Below are positions 29,833 to 39,203 of a stretch of DNA of 64,000 bases, piece by piece. The notes under the pieces were generated by a model that did no database searches, had not been told where the DNA came from, and saw only the letters and a program-made list of their open reading frames with translations. How positions within the stretch are numbered: position 1 is the first letter of the stretch; every line of letters begins with the position of its first letter. Location: positions 1 through 64,000 of the forward strand of contig NZ_CAINTR010000211.1 of NCBI RefSeq assembly GCF_903853455.1, given 5' to 3'. The translations under genes and the position numbers were made by a program. The DNA comes from an uncultured Magnetospirillum sp. GTDB lineage: Bacteria > Pseudomonadota > Alphaproteobacteria > Rhodospirillales > Magnetospirillaceae.

Positions 29833-31117
29833 ACTCGCGCTGGGGCGAGCCGACATAGAGCTGACGCGGACGGCCGATCTTCTGGTCGGGATCGGTCAGC
29901 ATCTCGTTCCACTGGGCGATCCAGCCGACCGTGCGGGCCAGCGCGAACAGGCTGGTGAACATGGAGGTCGGGATGCCCATGGCGCGGAAGATGATGCCCG
30001 AATAGAAGTCCACGTTCGGGAACAGCTTGCGCTCCACGAAGTAGGGGTCGGAGAGCGCGATGCGCTCCAGCTCGATGGCCAGCTGCAACAGCGGCTCGTC
30101 CTGGACGCCCAGCTCGTTCAGCACTTCATGACAGGTCTTCTGCATGATTTTGGCGCGCGGATCGTAGTTCTTGTAGACCCGGTGGCCGAAGCCCATCAGA
30201 CGGAACGGATCGTTCTTGTCCTTGGCGCGGGCGATGAACTCGGGGATGCGATCCTTCGAGCCGATTTCGTGCAGCATGGCCAGAACCGCCTCGTTGGCGC
30301 CGCCATGGGCGGGACCCCACAGCGAGGCGATGCCGGCGGCGATGCAGGCGAACGGGTTGGCGCCCGAGGAGCCGGCCAGACGCACGGTGGAGGTCGATGC
30401 GTTCTGCTCGTGGTCGGCATGCAGGATCAGGATGCGGTCCATGGCGCGGGCCAGGGTCGGGCTGACCTTGTATTCCTCGCAAGGCGTCGCGAACATCATG
30501 TGCAGGAAGTTCTCGGCGTAGCCCAGGTTGTTGCGCGGATAGATGAAGGGCTGACCCATGGCGTACTTGTAGGTCCAGGCCACCACGGTCGGCATCTTGG
30601 CGATCAGGCGGTAGCTGGCGACCATGCGGTGGTGCGGGTCGTTGATGTCGATGGAGTCGTGGTAGAACGCCGCCATGGCGCCGACCACGCCGCACAGCAC
30701 GGCCATGGGGTGCGAGTCGCGGCGGAAGCCGCGGAAGAAGAAGTTGATCTGCTCGTGCACCATGGAATGGTGGGTGACGTCGTTGACGAACTTGGCCTTC
30801 TGGGCCGGGTTCGGCAGCTCGCCCTTGAGGATGGCGTAGGCCACCTCCAGGTAGTCGCCTTGCTCGGCCAACTGGTCGATGGGATAGCCGCGGTGCAGCA
30901 GCACGCCGGCGTCGCCGTCGATATAGGTGATGGCGGAGCGGCACGAACCGGTGGAGGTGTAACCCGGATCGTAGGTGAAGACGTCCATGTCGCTGTAGAG
31001 CGAGCGGATATCCATCACCTTGGGGCCGACCGAACCCGACAGCAGCGGCAGCTCAAGGGTCTTGCCGGTGCTGTTGTTGGTCAGAGTGACGGATTCCTTG
31101 GTGTTTTCCTTCGTCAT
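29807..31117 (-). CDS. gltA: Citrate synthase (type II)
   Basis: First enzyme of the TCA cycle. It has 436 residues, the hexameric, NADH-sensitive type by length. Catalytic residues are visible: His in GPAHGGANE, His in [14 protein letters not shown] and Asp in FPNVDFYSG. The N-terminal part has the [17 protein letters not shown] motif. It follows gltX on the same strand after 47 bp. Confidence 0.97.
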   Translation of the reverse strand: MTKENTKESVTLTNNSTGKTLELPLLSGSVGPKVMDIRSLYSDMDVFTYDPGYTSTGSCRSAITYIDGDAGVLLHRGYPIDQLAEQGDYLEVAYAILKGELPNPAQKAKFVNDVTHHSMVHEQINFFFRGFRRDSHPMAVLCGVVGAMAAFYHDSIDINDPHHRMVASYRLIAKMPTVVAWTYKYAMGQPFIYPRNNLGYAENFLHMMFATPCEEYKVSPTLARAMDRILILHADHEQNASTSTVRLAGSSGANPFACIAAGIASLWGPAHGGANEAVLAMLHEIGSKDRIPEFIARAKDKNDPFRLMGFGHRVYKNYDPRAKIMQKTCHEVLNELGVQDEPLLQLAIELERIALSDPYFVERKLFPNVDFYSGIIFRAMGIPTSMFTSLFALARTVGWIAQWNEMLTDPDQKIGRPRQLYVGSPQREYVPLDKRG

Positions 31118-31164
31118 ATCTGCAATCCCCGTGTTCTACGATGTGTCGTGTCAGGCTGCCGCCA

Positions 31165-32598
31165 TCAGGCGGCGGTGGATTCAGAGGACCGGGCTCCCGT
31201 GGTGGCGTCCGCGATTCGGCCCAAGGTTTCGTCTCGCCCCAATATCTCCATCACTTCGAAGATGGGAGGCGAAACCGAAGATCCGGCAAGCGCCGCCCGC
31301 AAGGGCTGAGCGATCTTGCCGAGTTTCTGTCCGCGCGCCTCGGTGAAGACGCGGGCGGTTTCTTCCAGTGTCTCGCGGCTCCAGCTCGCCGCCTCGGCGA
31401 CCTGGGCGGCGAATTCGGCCAGATCGGCCTTGGCGGTGGCGTCGGCCATGGTCTTGGCCGCCTTCTCGTCCAGGGCGAGCGGGCGTGCCAGGACGTAGAA
31501 CAGGGCCGAGTCGGCCAACTCCACCACGGTCTTGGCGCGTTCCTTGAGGCCGGTCATGCCGGCCGCGAGCCGGGCCGTCTCGATCTCGGTCAGCGACCGG
31601 CCGATGCGGCTTTCCAGCAGGGGGCGGACCAGTCCGGCCAGCCGCTCGTCGTCGGCCAGACGCAGGTAATGGCCGTTGAGCTGGGTCAGCTTGACGAAAT
31701 CGAAGCGCGACGCCGAGCGGCCCACCGAGTCCAGGTTGAACCACTCGATCGCCTGCTCGGTGGCGATGATCTCGTCGTCGCCATGGCTCCAGCCCAGCCG
31801 CAGCAGGTAGTTGCGCATGGCCTCGGGCAGGAAGCCCATGTCGCGGTAGGCATCGACCCCCAAGGCGCCGTGGCGCTTGGACAGCTTGGCGCCGTCGGGG
31901 CCGTGGATCAGCGGGATATGGGCGAAGGTGGGAACCTCCCAGCCGCAGGCCTTGTAGAGCTGATACTGGCGGAAGGCGTTGGTCAGGTGGTCGTCGCCGC
32001 GGATCACATGGGTGATGCCCATGTCGTGGTCGTCGACCACCACCGACAGCATGTAGGTGGGCGTGCCGTCGGCGCGCAGCAGCACCATGTCGTCCAACTG
32101 GTCGTTGACGACGCGCACATCGCCCTGGACCAGATCGGAGATGACGGTCTCGCCCTCGGTCGGGGCCTTGAGGCGGACCACGAAGGGCACCCCGGCGGGG
32201 GCGTCCGATTCGGGACGGTCGCGCCAGATGCCGGGATAGCGCATGGGCAGGCTCTTGGCCCGCTGCTCCTCGCGGATGGCGGTCAACTCGTCGGGGGAAC
32301 AGTAGCAGCGATAGGCCTTGCCCTCGGCCAGCAACTGGCGTGCCACCTCGGCATGGCGGCCGGCGCGGGCGAACTGCATCACCGCCTCGCCGTCCCAATC
32401 CAGCCCCAGCCACTTGATGCCGTCGAAAATGGCGTCCACCGCCTCGGGGGTCGAGCGGGCGCGGTCGGTGTCTTCGATGCGCAGCAGGAAACGGCCGCCG
32501 TGATGGCGGGCGAACAGCCAATTGAACAGGGCGGTGCGCCCCCCGCCGATATGGAGGAATCCGGTGGGCGACGGGGCGAAGCGGGTCACGACGGTCAT
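31165..32598 (-). CDS. gltX: Glutamyl-tRNA synthetase
   Basis: Class I aminoacyl-tRNA synthetase, 477 residues from ATG 32598. The HIGH-type motif HIGG is at 16-19 in [14 protein letters not shown], and the KMSKS-type motif is KLSKR in [10 protein letters not shown]. The frame is open further upstream but without family sequence. Alphaproteobacteria often have two such enzymes and use one to misacylate tRNA-Gln for the amidotransferase route. It is divergent from comEC, upstream of gltA. Confidence 0.96.
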   Translation of the reverse strand: MTVVTRFAPSPTGFLHIGGGRTALFNWLFARHHGGRFLLRIEDTDRARSTPEAVDAIFDGIKWLGLDWDGEAVMQFARAGRHAEVARQLLAEGKAYRCYCSPDELTAIREEQRAKSLPMRYPGIWRDRPESDAPAGVPFVVRLKAPTEGETVISDLVQGDVRVVNDQLDDMVLLRADGTPTYMLSVVVDDHDMGITHVIRGDDHLTNAFRQYQLYKACGWEVPTFAHIPLIHGPDGAKLSKRHGALGVDAYRDMGFLPEAMRNYLLRLGWSHGDDEIIATEQAIEWFNLDSVGRSASRFDFVKLTQLNGHYLRLADDERLAGLVRPLLESRIGRSLTEIETARLAAGMTGLKERAKTVVELADSALFYVLARPLALDEKAAKTMADATAKADLAEFAAQVAEAASWSRETLEETARVFTEARGQKLGKIAQPLRAALAGSSVSPPIFEVMEILGRDETLGRIADATTGARSSESTAA

Positions 32599-32687
32599 GG
32601 CGGTGCTACTGGCGTCCTTCACCGTGGGGGACAGGCCGCCTTGTGTAGCATATTCTTTGGGCCGTGACAGCCCGGTGTTGGGGGTGG

Positions 32688-34919
32688 ATGGCAAAAAACC
32701 CGCCCGATAGGATGGGGAACTCCCTGGCCCTTGGGTCGGGAATAGACCTTAGGCCCAGACTCCTTTCCGTTGTCGGCGAGCGGCTGATGGCGGAGCGGGA
32801 GCGCTGGCCCTTGTGGCTGCCTCCGGTCCTGGGGATCGGCATCGGATTGTATTTCGCCCTGCCGGCCGAGCCGCCGGTGTGGCTGGGGCCGCTGAGCGTG
32901 GTGGGGCTGGCGGCGGCGGCGGCGGCGGTCCGGCGGCGGTTGGCGCCGTTCATGGTGCTGGTGGCCCTGCTGTGCGCCGCCGCCGGCTTCGCCGCCGCCC
33001 AGATCCGTTCCGCCCTGCTGGCGGCGCCGGTGGTCGAGCGCCACACCGGCGCGCTGATGCTGGAGGGTCTGATCTCCGAGGTGGAGATGCTGCCCACCGG
33101 CGGCATGCGGGTGACCCTGGAACAGGTGGCGCTGGACAAGGACGACGTGGTGGTGCCGGCCAAGGCCCGCATCACGGTCAGGCCCGCCCGTGCCGACCGT
33201 CCCGCCAACCCCGACCTGACCGCCGGCCAGCGCATCCGGGTGCGCGCCATGCTGATGCCGCCGCCGCAGCCGGCCATGCCCGGCGCCTTCGATTTCGCCC
33301 GCTTCTCCTGGTTCAAGCAGTTCGGCGCGGTGGGCTCCGCCCTGGGCCGGCCCGAGATCCTCGACGGCGGCGAGAACCAGGGCTGGCGGGCCGGCTTCAC
33401 CGTTGCCGTCAACGATCTGCGCCACGCCATCACGGCGCGCATCCTGGCCGTGTTGCCCGGCGACCGCGGCGCGGTGACGGCGGCGCTGACCACCGGCGAC
33501 CAGATGCCGATCTCGCAGCCGATGATGGTGGCCTATCGCGATTCCGGGCTGGCCCATATCCTGTCCATCTCGGGACTGCACATCACCATGGCGGCGGGGT
33601 TGGTCTTCGTCGGTTTGCGCACCCTGATGGCGCTGATCCCGGCGTTGGCGCTGCGTCACCCCATCAAGAAATGGGCGGCGGGCCTCGCCATCGCCTTCGC
33701 CTGGTTCTACACCCTGCTGGCCGGCTCGCCGGTGCCGGCGCTGCGGTCGTTCTACATGACCGGGCTGATCCTGGTGGCGGTGCTGCTGGACCGGGTGGCG
33801 CTGTCCATGCGGCTGGTGGCCTGGGCCGGGGTGGCGATCATGCTGTGGTCGCCGGAGGAGATGATCGGCCCCAGCTTCCAGATGAGCTTCGCCGCCGTGG
33901 TCGCCCTGATCGCCGCCTACGAGGAGCTGACGCCGCGCCAGGGAGCGTGGAAGCAGGCCCATCCCGGCTTCTGGCCCGAGGCCGGGCTGTACGTGTTCGG
34001 GGTGGTGATGAGCACCCTGATCGCCGGCACCGCCACCGCCATCTACGGCATCTACCACTTCAACCGCTTCGCGGTGTGGTCGGTGGCGGCCAACATGATC
34101 GCGGTGCCGCTGACCGGCTTCTGGGTGATGCCGTGGGCCTTGCTGATGTTCCTGCTGCTGCCCCTGGGACTGGAAGCCATCGCCCTGGTGCCCATGGGCT
34201 GGGGCGTGGAGGGTGTCAACATGGTGGCGGTGTGGGTGGCGTCGTGGCCCAGCTCCGCCGTCACCCTGCCGATCCTGCCGCTATGGGCCATGGTCACCTT
34301 CACCCTGGGCTTCGCCTGGCTGTGTATCTGGCGCCGACGCTGGCGGCTGTGGGGGCTGGCGCCCATGGCGGTGGCGCTGGCCGCCATGACGTTCGCCCGG
34401 CCGCCCGACCTGTTGGTGGATGGGCGCGGCGACGCTTTTGCCGTGCGGACCCAGGATGGCCGCCTGCTGCTCAACGGCAAGGGCGGCCGCATCCTCAAGG
34501 ACACCTGGAGCCGCCGCGCCGGCCCCGAGGCGCCGGAGCGCTGGCCGAAACGAAGCTCGTCGCGCGACGGGCGCTTGCGCTGCGACGAGCTGGGCTGCGT
34601 CTGGCGCGTCGATGGGCGGGTGGTGGCGCTGGTCAAGGACGAGGACCATCCCGAGGCCGCCTGCGCCGGGGCCGACGTGGTGATCAGCAGCGTGCCGCTG
34701 CGCGGCGCCTGCCGGGGGACCAAGGTGGTGGTGGACCGTTTCGACCTGTGGCGGCGGGGACCGCACGCTTTGTGGTTCCGCCCCGATGGCGGCGTGCGCA
34801 TCGAGACGGTGGCCGGCTGGCAGGGCGACCGCCCCTGGGCCTGGCATCCCCATCCCCGCAAGAAGGTGGTGGAGCCGGTGACGGCACCGCGCCAGGACGA
34901 GGATGACGAGGACGAATAG
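32688..34919 (+). CDS. comEC: ComEC/Rec2-family DNA-uptake channel without metallo-beta-lactamase motif
   Basis: About 743 residues. After a short N-terminus there are two membrane helices, a DUF4131-type soluble domain (about 70-190), then the competence domain with many helices beginning [14 protein letters not shown]. The C-terminal section (about 570-743) has no HxHxDH metal motif, unlike Gram-positive ComEC, and ends in an acidic tail. The start is uncertain: ATG 32664, 32688, 32712 or 32787. It would move one DNA strand across the inner membrane. It is divergent from gltX and overlaps no gene. Confidence 0.88.
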   Translation: MAKNPPDRMGNSLALGSGIDLRPRLLSVVGERLMAERERWPLWLPPVLGIGIGLYFALPAEPPVWLGPLSVVGLAAAAAAVRRRLAPFMVLVALLCAAAGFAAAQIRSALLAAPVVERHTGALMLEGLISEVEMLPTGGMRVTLEQVALDKDDVVVPAKARITVRPARADRPANPDLTAGQRIRVRAMLMPPPQPAMPGAFDFARFSWFKQFGAVGSALGRPEILDGGENQGWRAGFTVAVNDLRHAITARILAVLPGDRGAVTAALTTGDQMPISQPMMVAYRDSGLAHILSISGLHITMAAGLVFVGLRTLMALIPALALRHPIKKWAAGLAIAFAWFYTLLAGSPVPALRSFYMTGLILVAVLLDRVALSMRLVAWAGVAIMLWSPEEMIGPSFQMSFAAVVALIAAYEELTPRQGAWKQAHPGFWPEAGLYVFGVVMSTLIAGTATAIYGIYHFNRFAVWSVAANMIAVPLTGFWVMPWALLMFLLLPLGLEAIALVPMGWGVEGVNMVAVWVASWPSSAVTLPILPLWAMVTFTLGFAWLCIWRRRWRLWGLAPMAVALAAMTFARPPDLLVDGRGDAFAVRTQDGRLLLNGKGGRILKDTWSRRAGPEAPERWPKRSSSRDGRLRCDELGCVWRVDGRVVALVKDEDHPEAACAGADVVISSVPLRGACRGTKVVVDRFDLWRRGPHALWFRPDGGVRIETVAGWQGDRPWAWHPHPRKKVVEPVTAPRQDEDDEDE

Positions 34920-34936
34920 GGGGCGCCGCCTTTCTC

Positions 34937-34985
34937 TTGCACTGCGGCACAAGCCGGCCTATTCCTATATGCCTTACCGGTCGGT
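34937..34985 (+). promoter_or_regulatory. Candidate promoter and operator of the tetR gene
   Basis: TTGCAC (34937-34942), a 17-bp spacer and TATTCC (34960-34965) form a possible promoter. Just after it ACCGGTCGGT (34976-34985) is an inverted repeat of ACCG/CGGT around a 2-bp centre. A repeat at the start point, 22 bp before a TetR gene, suggests autoregulation. Inferred from position and symmetry. Confidence 0.45.
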
Positions 34986-35007
34986 CTACTTAAACAGGAG
35001 GCGGTTC

Positions 35008-35586
35008 ATGCCCCCCAAGTCGCGACGCGAGGAATTGGTCGAGGCGGCCCTGCGGCTGTTTCTGCGGGACGGCTTCCACGCCACCGGCATCGCTGCCGTG
35101 CTGGTGGCGGCCGATGTCAGCAAGATGACGCTGTATCACCACTTCCAGTCCAAGGAAGAGCTGATCCAGGCGGCGCTGGAGCTGCGTGACCGTCGCTTCC
35201 GCGACTGGCTGTTCACCCGTATGCGGGGGTTGGGCGGCACGCCGCGCGCCCAGGTGCTGGCGCTGTTCGACGCCCTGGGCGAGTGGTTCCGGGGCGAGGC
35301 GGTGATCGGCACCGGCGAGGCCGAGGCGTTCCGCGGCTGCCCCTTCGTCAAGGCGGCGGCGGAATATGCCGATCTGGCCGATCCCATCCACAAATTGGCG
35401 GCCGACCACAAGAAGCGCATCGTCGAGACCCTGGGCGAGATGTGCCACGCCGCCGACCTGCCCGAGCCCGAGCGTCTGGCCCGGCGGCTGGCGCTGCTGA
35501 AGGAAGGCGCCATCGCCGACGCCACCATCTCCGGCGACGCCACCGCCGCCGCCGAGGCCAAGCTGATGGCCGTGCGGATGCTGTGA
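35008..35586 (+). CDS. TetR/AcrR-family transcriptional regulator
   Basis: 192 residues. The N-terminal HTH runs from REELVEAALRLFLRDGFHATGIAAVL to KMTLYHHFQSKEELI. The ligand domain has the GCPFVKAAAEYADL stretch seen in a subgroup of drug- and electrophile-responsive TetR proteins. Start ATG 35008 has a perfect AGGAGG 6 nt upstream; the longer frame starting inside comEC is not used. It lies between comEC and pit and could act on itself or on pit. Confidence 0.92.
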   Translation: MPPKSRREELVEAALRLFLRDGFHATGIAAVLVAADVSKMTLYHHFQSKEELIQAALELRDRRFRDWLFTRMRGLGGTPRAQVLALFDALGEWFRGEAVIGTGEAEAFRGCPFVKAAAEYADLADPIHKLAADHKKRIVETLGEMCHAADLPEPERLARRLALLKEGAIADATISGDATAAAEAKLMAVRML

Positions 35587-35685
35587 TTCATTTCGCTCGA
35601 TGAAGTAACAAGTCATGTCTTGCGCCAGTCTACAATAACGTGGCGATCCGATCACGGCATGGCCGATTGGGATAGGCCTGCGCGG

Positions 35686-35712
35686 CAATACGTATTGTCA
35701 CGGTCTCTTCAT
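35686..35712 (+). promoter_or_regulatory. Palindrome and weak Pho-box-like repeat before pit
   Basis: CAATACGTATTG (35686-35697) is a perfect 12-bp palindrome. It runs into TTGTCAC-GGTC-TCTTCAT, which has the 7-4-7 layout of a Pho box but matches its CTGTCAT halves poorly (5/7 and 4/7). Phosphate control of pit is possible but unproven. Confidence 0.25.
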
Positions 35713-35773
35713 TTCGTTTGCTCCCGACCGACCGGTACCAAGACGTCCAAACCAAGGACTTAAGGAGCCTGGA

Positions 35774-37267
35774 ATGGACGCCATTCTTGACGGCAGCCTG
35801 TCGCTGCCGACTGTTATTCTATTGATCAGCGCGTTGGGACTGGCGCTGGCCTTCGAATTCGTCAACGGTTTCCACGATACCGCCAACGCGGTGGCCACCG
35901 TCATCTACACCCATACGCTGAAGCCCACCGTCGCGGTGGTCTGGTCGGGCTGCTGGAACTTCCTCGGCGTGCTGACCTCCACCGGCGCGGTGGCGTTCGG
36001 CATCGTCGCCCTGCTGCCGGTGGAACTGATCGTCAATGTGGGATCGGGGGCCGGCTTCGCCATGGTCTTCGCCCTGCTGGTCTCCGCCATCGTGTGGAAT
36101 CTGGGCACCTGGTATCTCGGCCTGCCCGCCTCCAGCTCCCATACCCTAATCGGCTCGATCATGGGCGTCGGCCTGATGAATTCCTGGCTGTCCTCGGAGC
36201 GCGCCTTCGGCGAGGGCGTCAACTGGGGCAAGGCCCAGGAAGTTGGCATGGCGCTGCTGCTGTCGCCGCTGGTCGGCTTCGTCTGTGCCGCCTTGCTGCT
36301 GATCCTGGCCCGCGCCCTGATCAAGAACCCCGAGCTTTACGCCGAGCCGCCCAAGGACAAGGCGCCGCCGCTGTGGATTCGCGGCATCCTGGTGCTGACC
36401 TGTACCGGCGTCAGCTTCGCCCACGGCTCCAATGACGGCCAGAAGGGCATGGGCCTTTTGATGCTGATCCTGATCGGCATCGTGCCGGCCGGCTTCGCCC
36501 TCAACCTGGACACCGACGCCCAGGTCCTGGCCCAGATTTCCGGTTCGGCGCGGGTGGCCTCGGCCAGCTTCGCCGGCATGGCCAAGGGCGCGCCCACCCC
36601 CGACGCGGCGGGAGCCGAGGCGGCGCTGTCGCAGTTCCTGCGCTCCGGCAAGACCGAGCCCGCCACCTATGCCGCCCTGGCGGTCAAGGATGCCGCCATC
36701 GCCGACAAGGTGACGGGGATCAAGGCCATGTCCGAGGTGCCGGTGGAGGCGCGCCGGTTGCTGCGCACCGACATCTATCTGGTGTCGGAATCCATCACCA
36801 AGCTGTCGAAGCAGGCCGACGGCCTGCCCGCCGCCGACAAGAAGCCCCTGCTCGAGTTGCGCGACCAGTTGAAGGGCACCACTTCGTTCATCCCCACCTG
36901 GGTGAAGGTGATCGTGGCCCTGGCGCTCGGCCTCGGCACCATGATCGGCTGGAAGCGCATCGTGGTCACCGTCGGCGAGAAGATCGGCAAGGCCCACCTG
37001 ACCTATGCCCAGGGCGCCTCGGCCGAGCTGGTGGCCATGGCCACCATCGGCGCCGCCGACATCTTCGGCCTGCCGGTCAGCACCACCCATGTGCTGTCCT
37101 CGGGCGTGGCCGGCGCCATGGCCGCCAATCACTCGGGCCTGCAGAAGGAGACGCTGCGCAACCTGCTGCTGGCCTGGGTGCTGACCCTGCCGGTCTGCGT
37201 CTTCCTGGGCGCCATGCTGTTCGCCGGCGGCCTGATGCTGGTGACGCGGGTGTTCGGCCTCGGCTGA
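35774..37267 (+). CDS. pit: Low-affinity inorganic phosphate transporter (PiT family)
   Basis: Inner-membrane phosphate (metal-phosphate) symporter, 497 residues. Both halves of the family's inverted repeat are visible: GFHDTANAVATVIYT near residue 32 and SFAHGSNDGQKGMG near 217. About ten membrane helices flank a large soluble loop (about 250-375). RBS AAGGAG precedes ATG 35774. It is a single gene, followed by a strong hairpin. No phoU-like partner is adjacent. Confidence 0.94.
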   Translation: MDAILDGSLSLPTVILLISALGLALAFEFVNGFHDTANAVATVIYTHTLKPTVAVVWSGCWNFLGVLTSTGAVAFGIVALLPVELIVNVGSGAGFAMVFALLVSAIVWNLGTWYLGLPASSSHTLIGSIMGVGLMNSWLSSERAFGEGVNWGKAQEVGMALLLSPLVGFVCAALLLILARALIKNPELYAEPPKDKAPPLWIRGILVLTCTGVSFAHGSNDGQKGMGLLMLILIGIVPAGFALNLDTDAQVLAQISGSARVASASFAGMAKGAPTPDAAGAEAALSQFLRSGKTEPATYAALAVKDAAIADKVTGIKAMSEVPVEARRLLRTDIYLVSESITKLSKQADGLPAADKKPLLELRDQLKGTTSFIPTWVKVIVALALGLGTMIGWKRIVVTVGEKIGKAHLTYAQGASAELVAMATIGAADIFGLPVSTTHVLSSGVAGAMAANHSGLQKETLRNLLLAWVLTLPVCVFLGAMLFAGGLMLVTRVFGLG

Positions 37268-37285
37268 TCCGGTCGGATCGGCAAA

Positions 37286-37314
37286 GCCGGGAGACGTCGA
37301 AAACGTCTCCCGGC
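37286..37314 (+). terminator. Hairpin terminator after pit
   Basis: A perfect 12-bp stem GCCGGGAGACGT (37286-37297) pairs with 37303-37314 over a CGAAA loop, 19 bp after the pit stop. There is no T tract. The rest of 37.3-37.56 kb is A/T-richer and holds no recognised feature. Confidence 0.6.
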
Positions 37315-37565
37315 CGCCGCCGGGGCCAACGGGATGAGGTTCGACACTTGCCTATCCGGTCAAGGTCGCACGTTCAAAACGGTAGGGTGATGATGCCCCG
37401 TGCCGATGCCGTCCCGTCGATGGGTCGTGACCCGAAGGGGGCGTTTAATGGCCAGTTTGCACCCATGGTTGACATTCTGAAGGTTAGCGGCGGTTCCCAA
37501 CAGCGGACGATACGGTTAAGTATAGTGTAACGGGAATTCCTGGCTGCTGAAGGAGCTAGAACAAC

Positions 37566-38627
37566 ATGTACCCTAAGCGCTTCACTTTCGATCCCAGGCT
37601 AATTGAACGTGCTCGTATCGTTACATTACGCTCACCCGATTTAAATGTCCTACGTGATGAGAATCGGGCGGAGTTACCCGGCCTCGCGCACTTCCTGGAA
37701 CAAGGATTTAAGGCACGCAATGCAGAAGGGAAACTCCTGCTGCCCAATCTCAGTGCGTTGGCCAATCGGACGGTGGGCATCTTTAGCGACTATGGCGGCG
37801 AGGATTCGACGAGCCGTTTCTTCACCTATTCCTTTCTGGTTTGTGCCTTCGGCTCCTTGGACCCATTCAAGCAGCAGATGGCTACGCTTCGGGCCAAGTC
37901 CGGTATCGGTGTAAAAGAGATTGCGTTCAAAGATTTTCGCATGGGTCCATTGCGACGGATGCTACCGGCCTATTTGCTGTTATGCGATAGTTATATCTCT
38001 GGGTTACTATTCACCCTGGTTGTCGACAAAACGATCCCATCTCTATTTGGGCCCGGCGATGCCGAGACCATGCAGCGTATGACCGACGCTTTAGAGGAAA
38101 CTGGTTACGGGTCCGTCGCGCCGCGAGTCGGTGAGAAGCTCTTTCGGATATTACACTGCATCGCCTACCTTGTTGCCTTGCTGGGGCAGCCTGGGCAGAA
38201 GATTTTTTGGATGACGGATCACGACGCGATCGGAGAGACTCCAGAGAAGCACAGCAAACTTCTTGGCATCCTTAACCGAGTTCTCCCGCTCTACACCAAC
38301 AAGCCGTTCAGCTTTCTGGGTGGCGCCCGTCCGTTTACGCCAAGGGCATTTGAATATCTCGACCTTCTCAGTCTCGCCGATATAGCCGCCGGGACGATCG
38401 CGCAGACCCTCACTAGCATTGATACACTCGGCAAGGAGAATGCTCAGATAAAGGAAGGCGGTGACCATGTGCTGCGCTGGCTCTGCCATAACAGCGTCAC
38501 GTTGAAAAAGTTCGTTATGACCGTGAAGCGCCTGCCAAATGGCGAAGTCGGTTGTGGAACGATTGATTTCGAGGCGCGCAATACTATTGCAGACGAACTT
38601 TTTATTCCAACTCAATTAATACGATAG
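37566..38627 (+). CDS. Accessory protein of unknown function, lower-GC gene
   Basis: 353 residues starting ATG 37566, behind GAAGGAG. Base and codon use differ from the neighbours, with many TTA, CTA and ATA codons. The N-terminus has FSDYGGEDSTSRFFTYSFLVC, an Asp/Glu-bearing strand followed by helices CDSYISGLLFTLVVDK and later WMTDHDAIGE. This spacing of acidic residues loosely recalls RNase-H-fold DUF3800 proteins, but I do not assign it. No partner gene is present. Transfer from elsewhere is inferred from composition and isolation. Confidence 0.7.
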   Translation: MYPKRFTFDPRLIERARIVTLRSPDLNVLRDENRAELPGLAHFLEQGFKARNAEGKLLLPNLSALANRTVGIFSDYGGEDSTSRFFTYSFLVCAFGSLDPFKQQMATLRAKSGIGVKEIAFKDFRMGPLRRMLPAYLLLCDSYISGLLFTLVVDKTIPSLFGPGDAETMQRMTDALEETGYGSVAPRVGEKLFRILHCIAYLVALLGQPGQKIFWMTDHDAIGETPEKHSKLLGILNRVLPLYTNKPFSFLGGARPFTPRAFEYLDLLSLADIAAGTIAQTLTSIDTLGKENAQIKEGGDHVLRWLCHNSVTLKKFVMTVKRLPNGEVGCGTIDFEARNTIADELFIPTQLIR

Positions 38628-39203
38628 AGGAAAAATCACGCTGAAGGGATAGAAGGCGCGAATGGTTGGTGACCTGCATCGAATGTCTGCTTCAGCAACA
38701 CATCCGTCCTTAACCGGTCTGACAGCTCTCGGCCCATGGCGGTCTTTCGCGCGATCAAACGCCCCCTTCTGGCCCACACCAGCCGATAAATGCCTTCGTA
38801 CGCCCCGCTGAATGTCGTGGGGGCATGTCTTGACCGGATCGGCAAGGCTCGGCGCCAGCCGCTCAATCCGGTGGGCTGAACCAGGGATTGTCAGCTCCGC
38901 GTTCCCTTCGGTCCCCCGCTTTAGCGGGGGTGACGATGGAACGAGGCCTTCCTCTCTCTCCGTCAGGACAATCGGGTGAAGGAATATCGCCCTACATACC
39001 CCTCGTCACCCCCGCGAAAGCGGGGGTCCATGGTTGGAACAGACGAAATGTGAGGCAAGAATCCGTGCCTACGGCAGCATGGATTCCCGCTTTCGCGGGA
39101 ATGACGACTGTGTTTGCGGGAACACCCTCCTTCGCCCGATTGCCCCGTCGTTCCCCGTCAGGGCGGTTGCGGCGGCCGGTCTGTTCCGCCAATATCCCGC
39201 CCC
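38628..39203. other. Gene-poor stretch of about 575 bp with REP-like repeats
   Basis: A minus-strand open frame of 76 codons (38636-38866) has no recognisable domain or clear RBS and may be a remnant. From 38.9 kb on, the DNA is REP-like hairpins. No tRNA or convincing promoter is visible. Together with the low-GC gene to the left this looks like an insertion site or decay scar. Confidence 0.5.
38911..39106. repeat. REP-like composite repeat, copy 2, with an inverted half copy
   Basis: Three hairpins: CCCCCGCT-TT-AGCGGGGG (38913-38930), then CCCCCGC-GAAA-GCGGGGG (39009-39026), then ATTCCCGC-TTTC-GCGGGAAT (39083-39102). The last two repeat the order and flanks of the copy at 15.2 kb (GTCAC..CCATGG..GCATGG..ATGACGA), with a longer spacer. 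The first is an inverted half unit. Confidence 0.85.

Noticed and set aside
35695-35712. Pho box before pit
   Set aside because: Only 5/7 and 4/7 matches to the half sites; too weak to claim phosphate control.
38636-38866. Possible transposase remnant
   Set aside because: The 76-codon frame has no DDE or HTH motif and no partner sequence, so only noted as a possible remnant in the gap entry.
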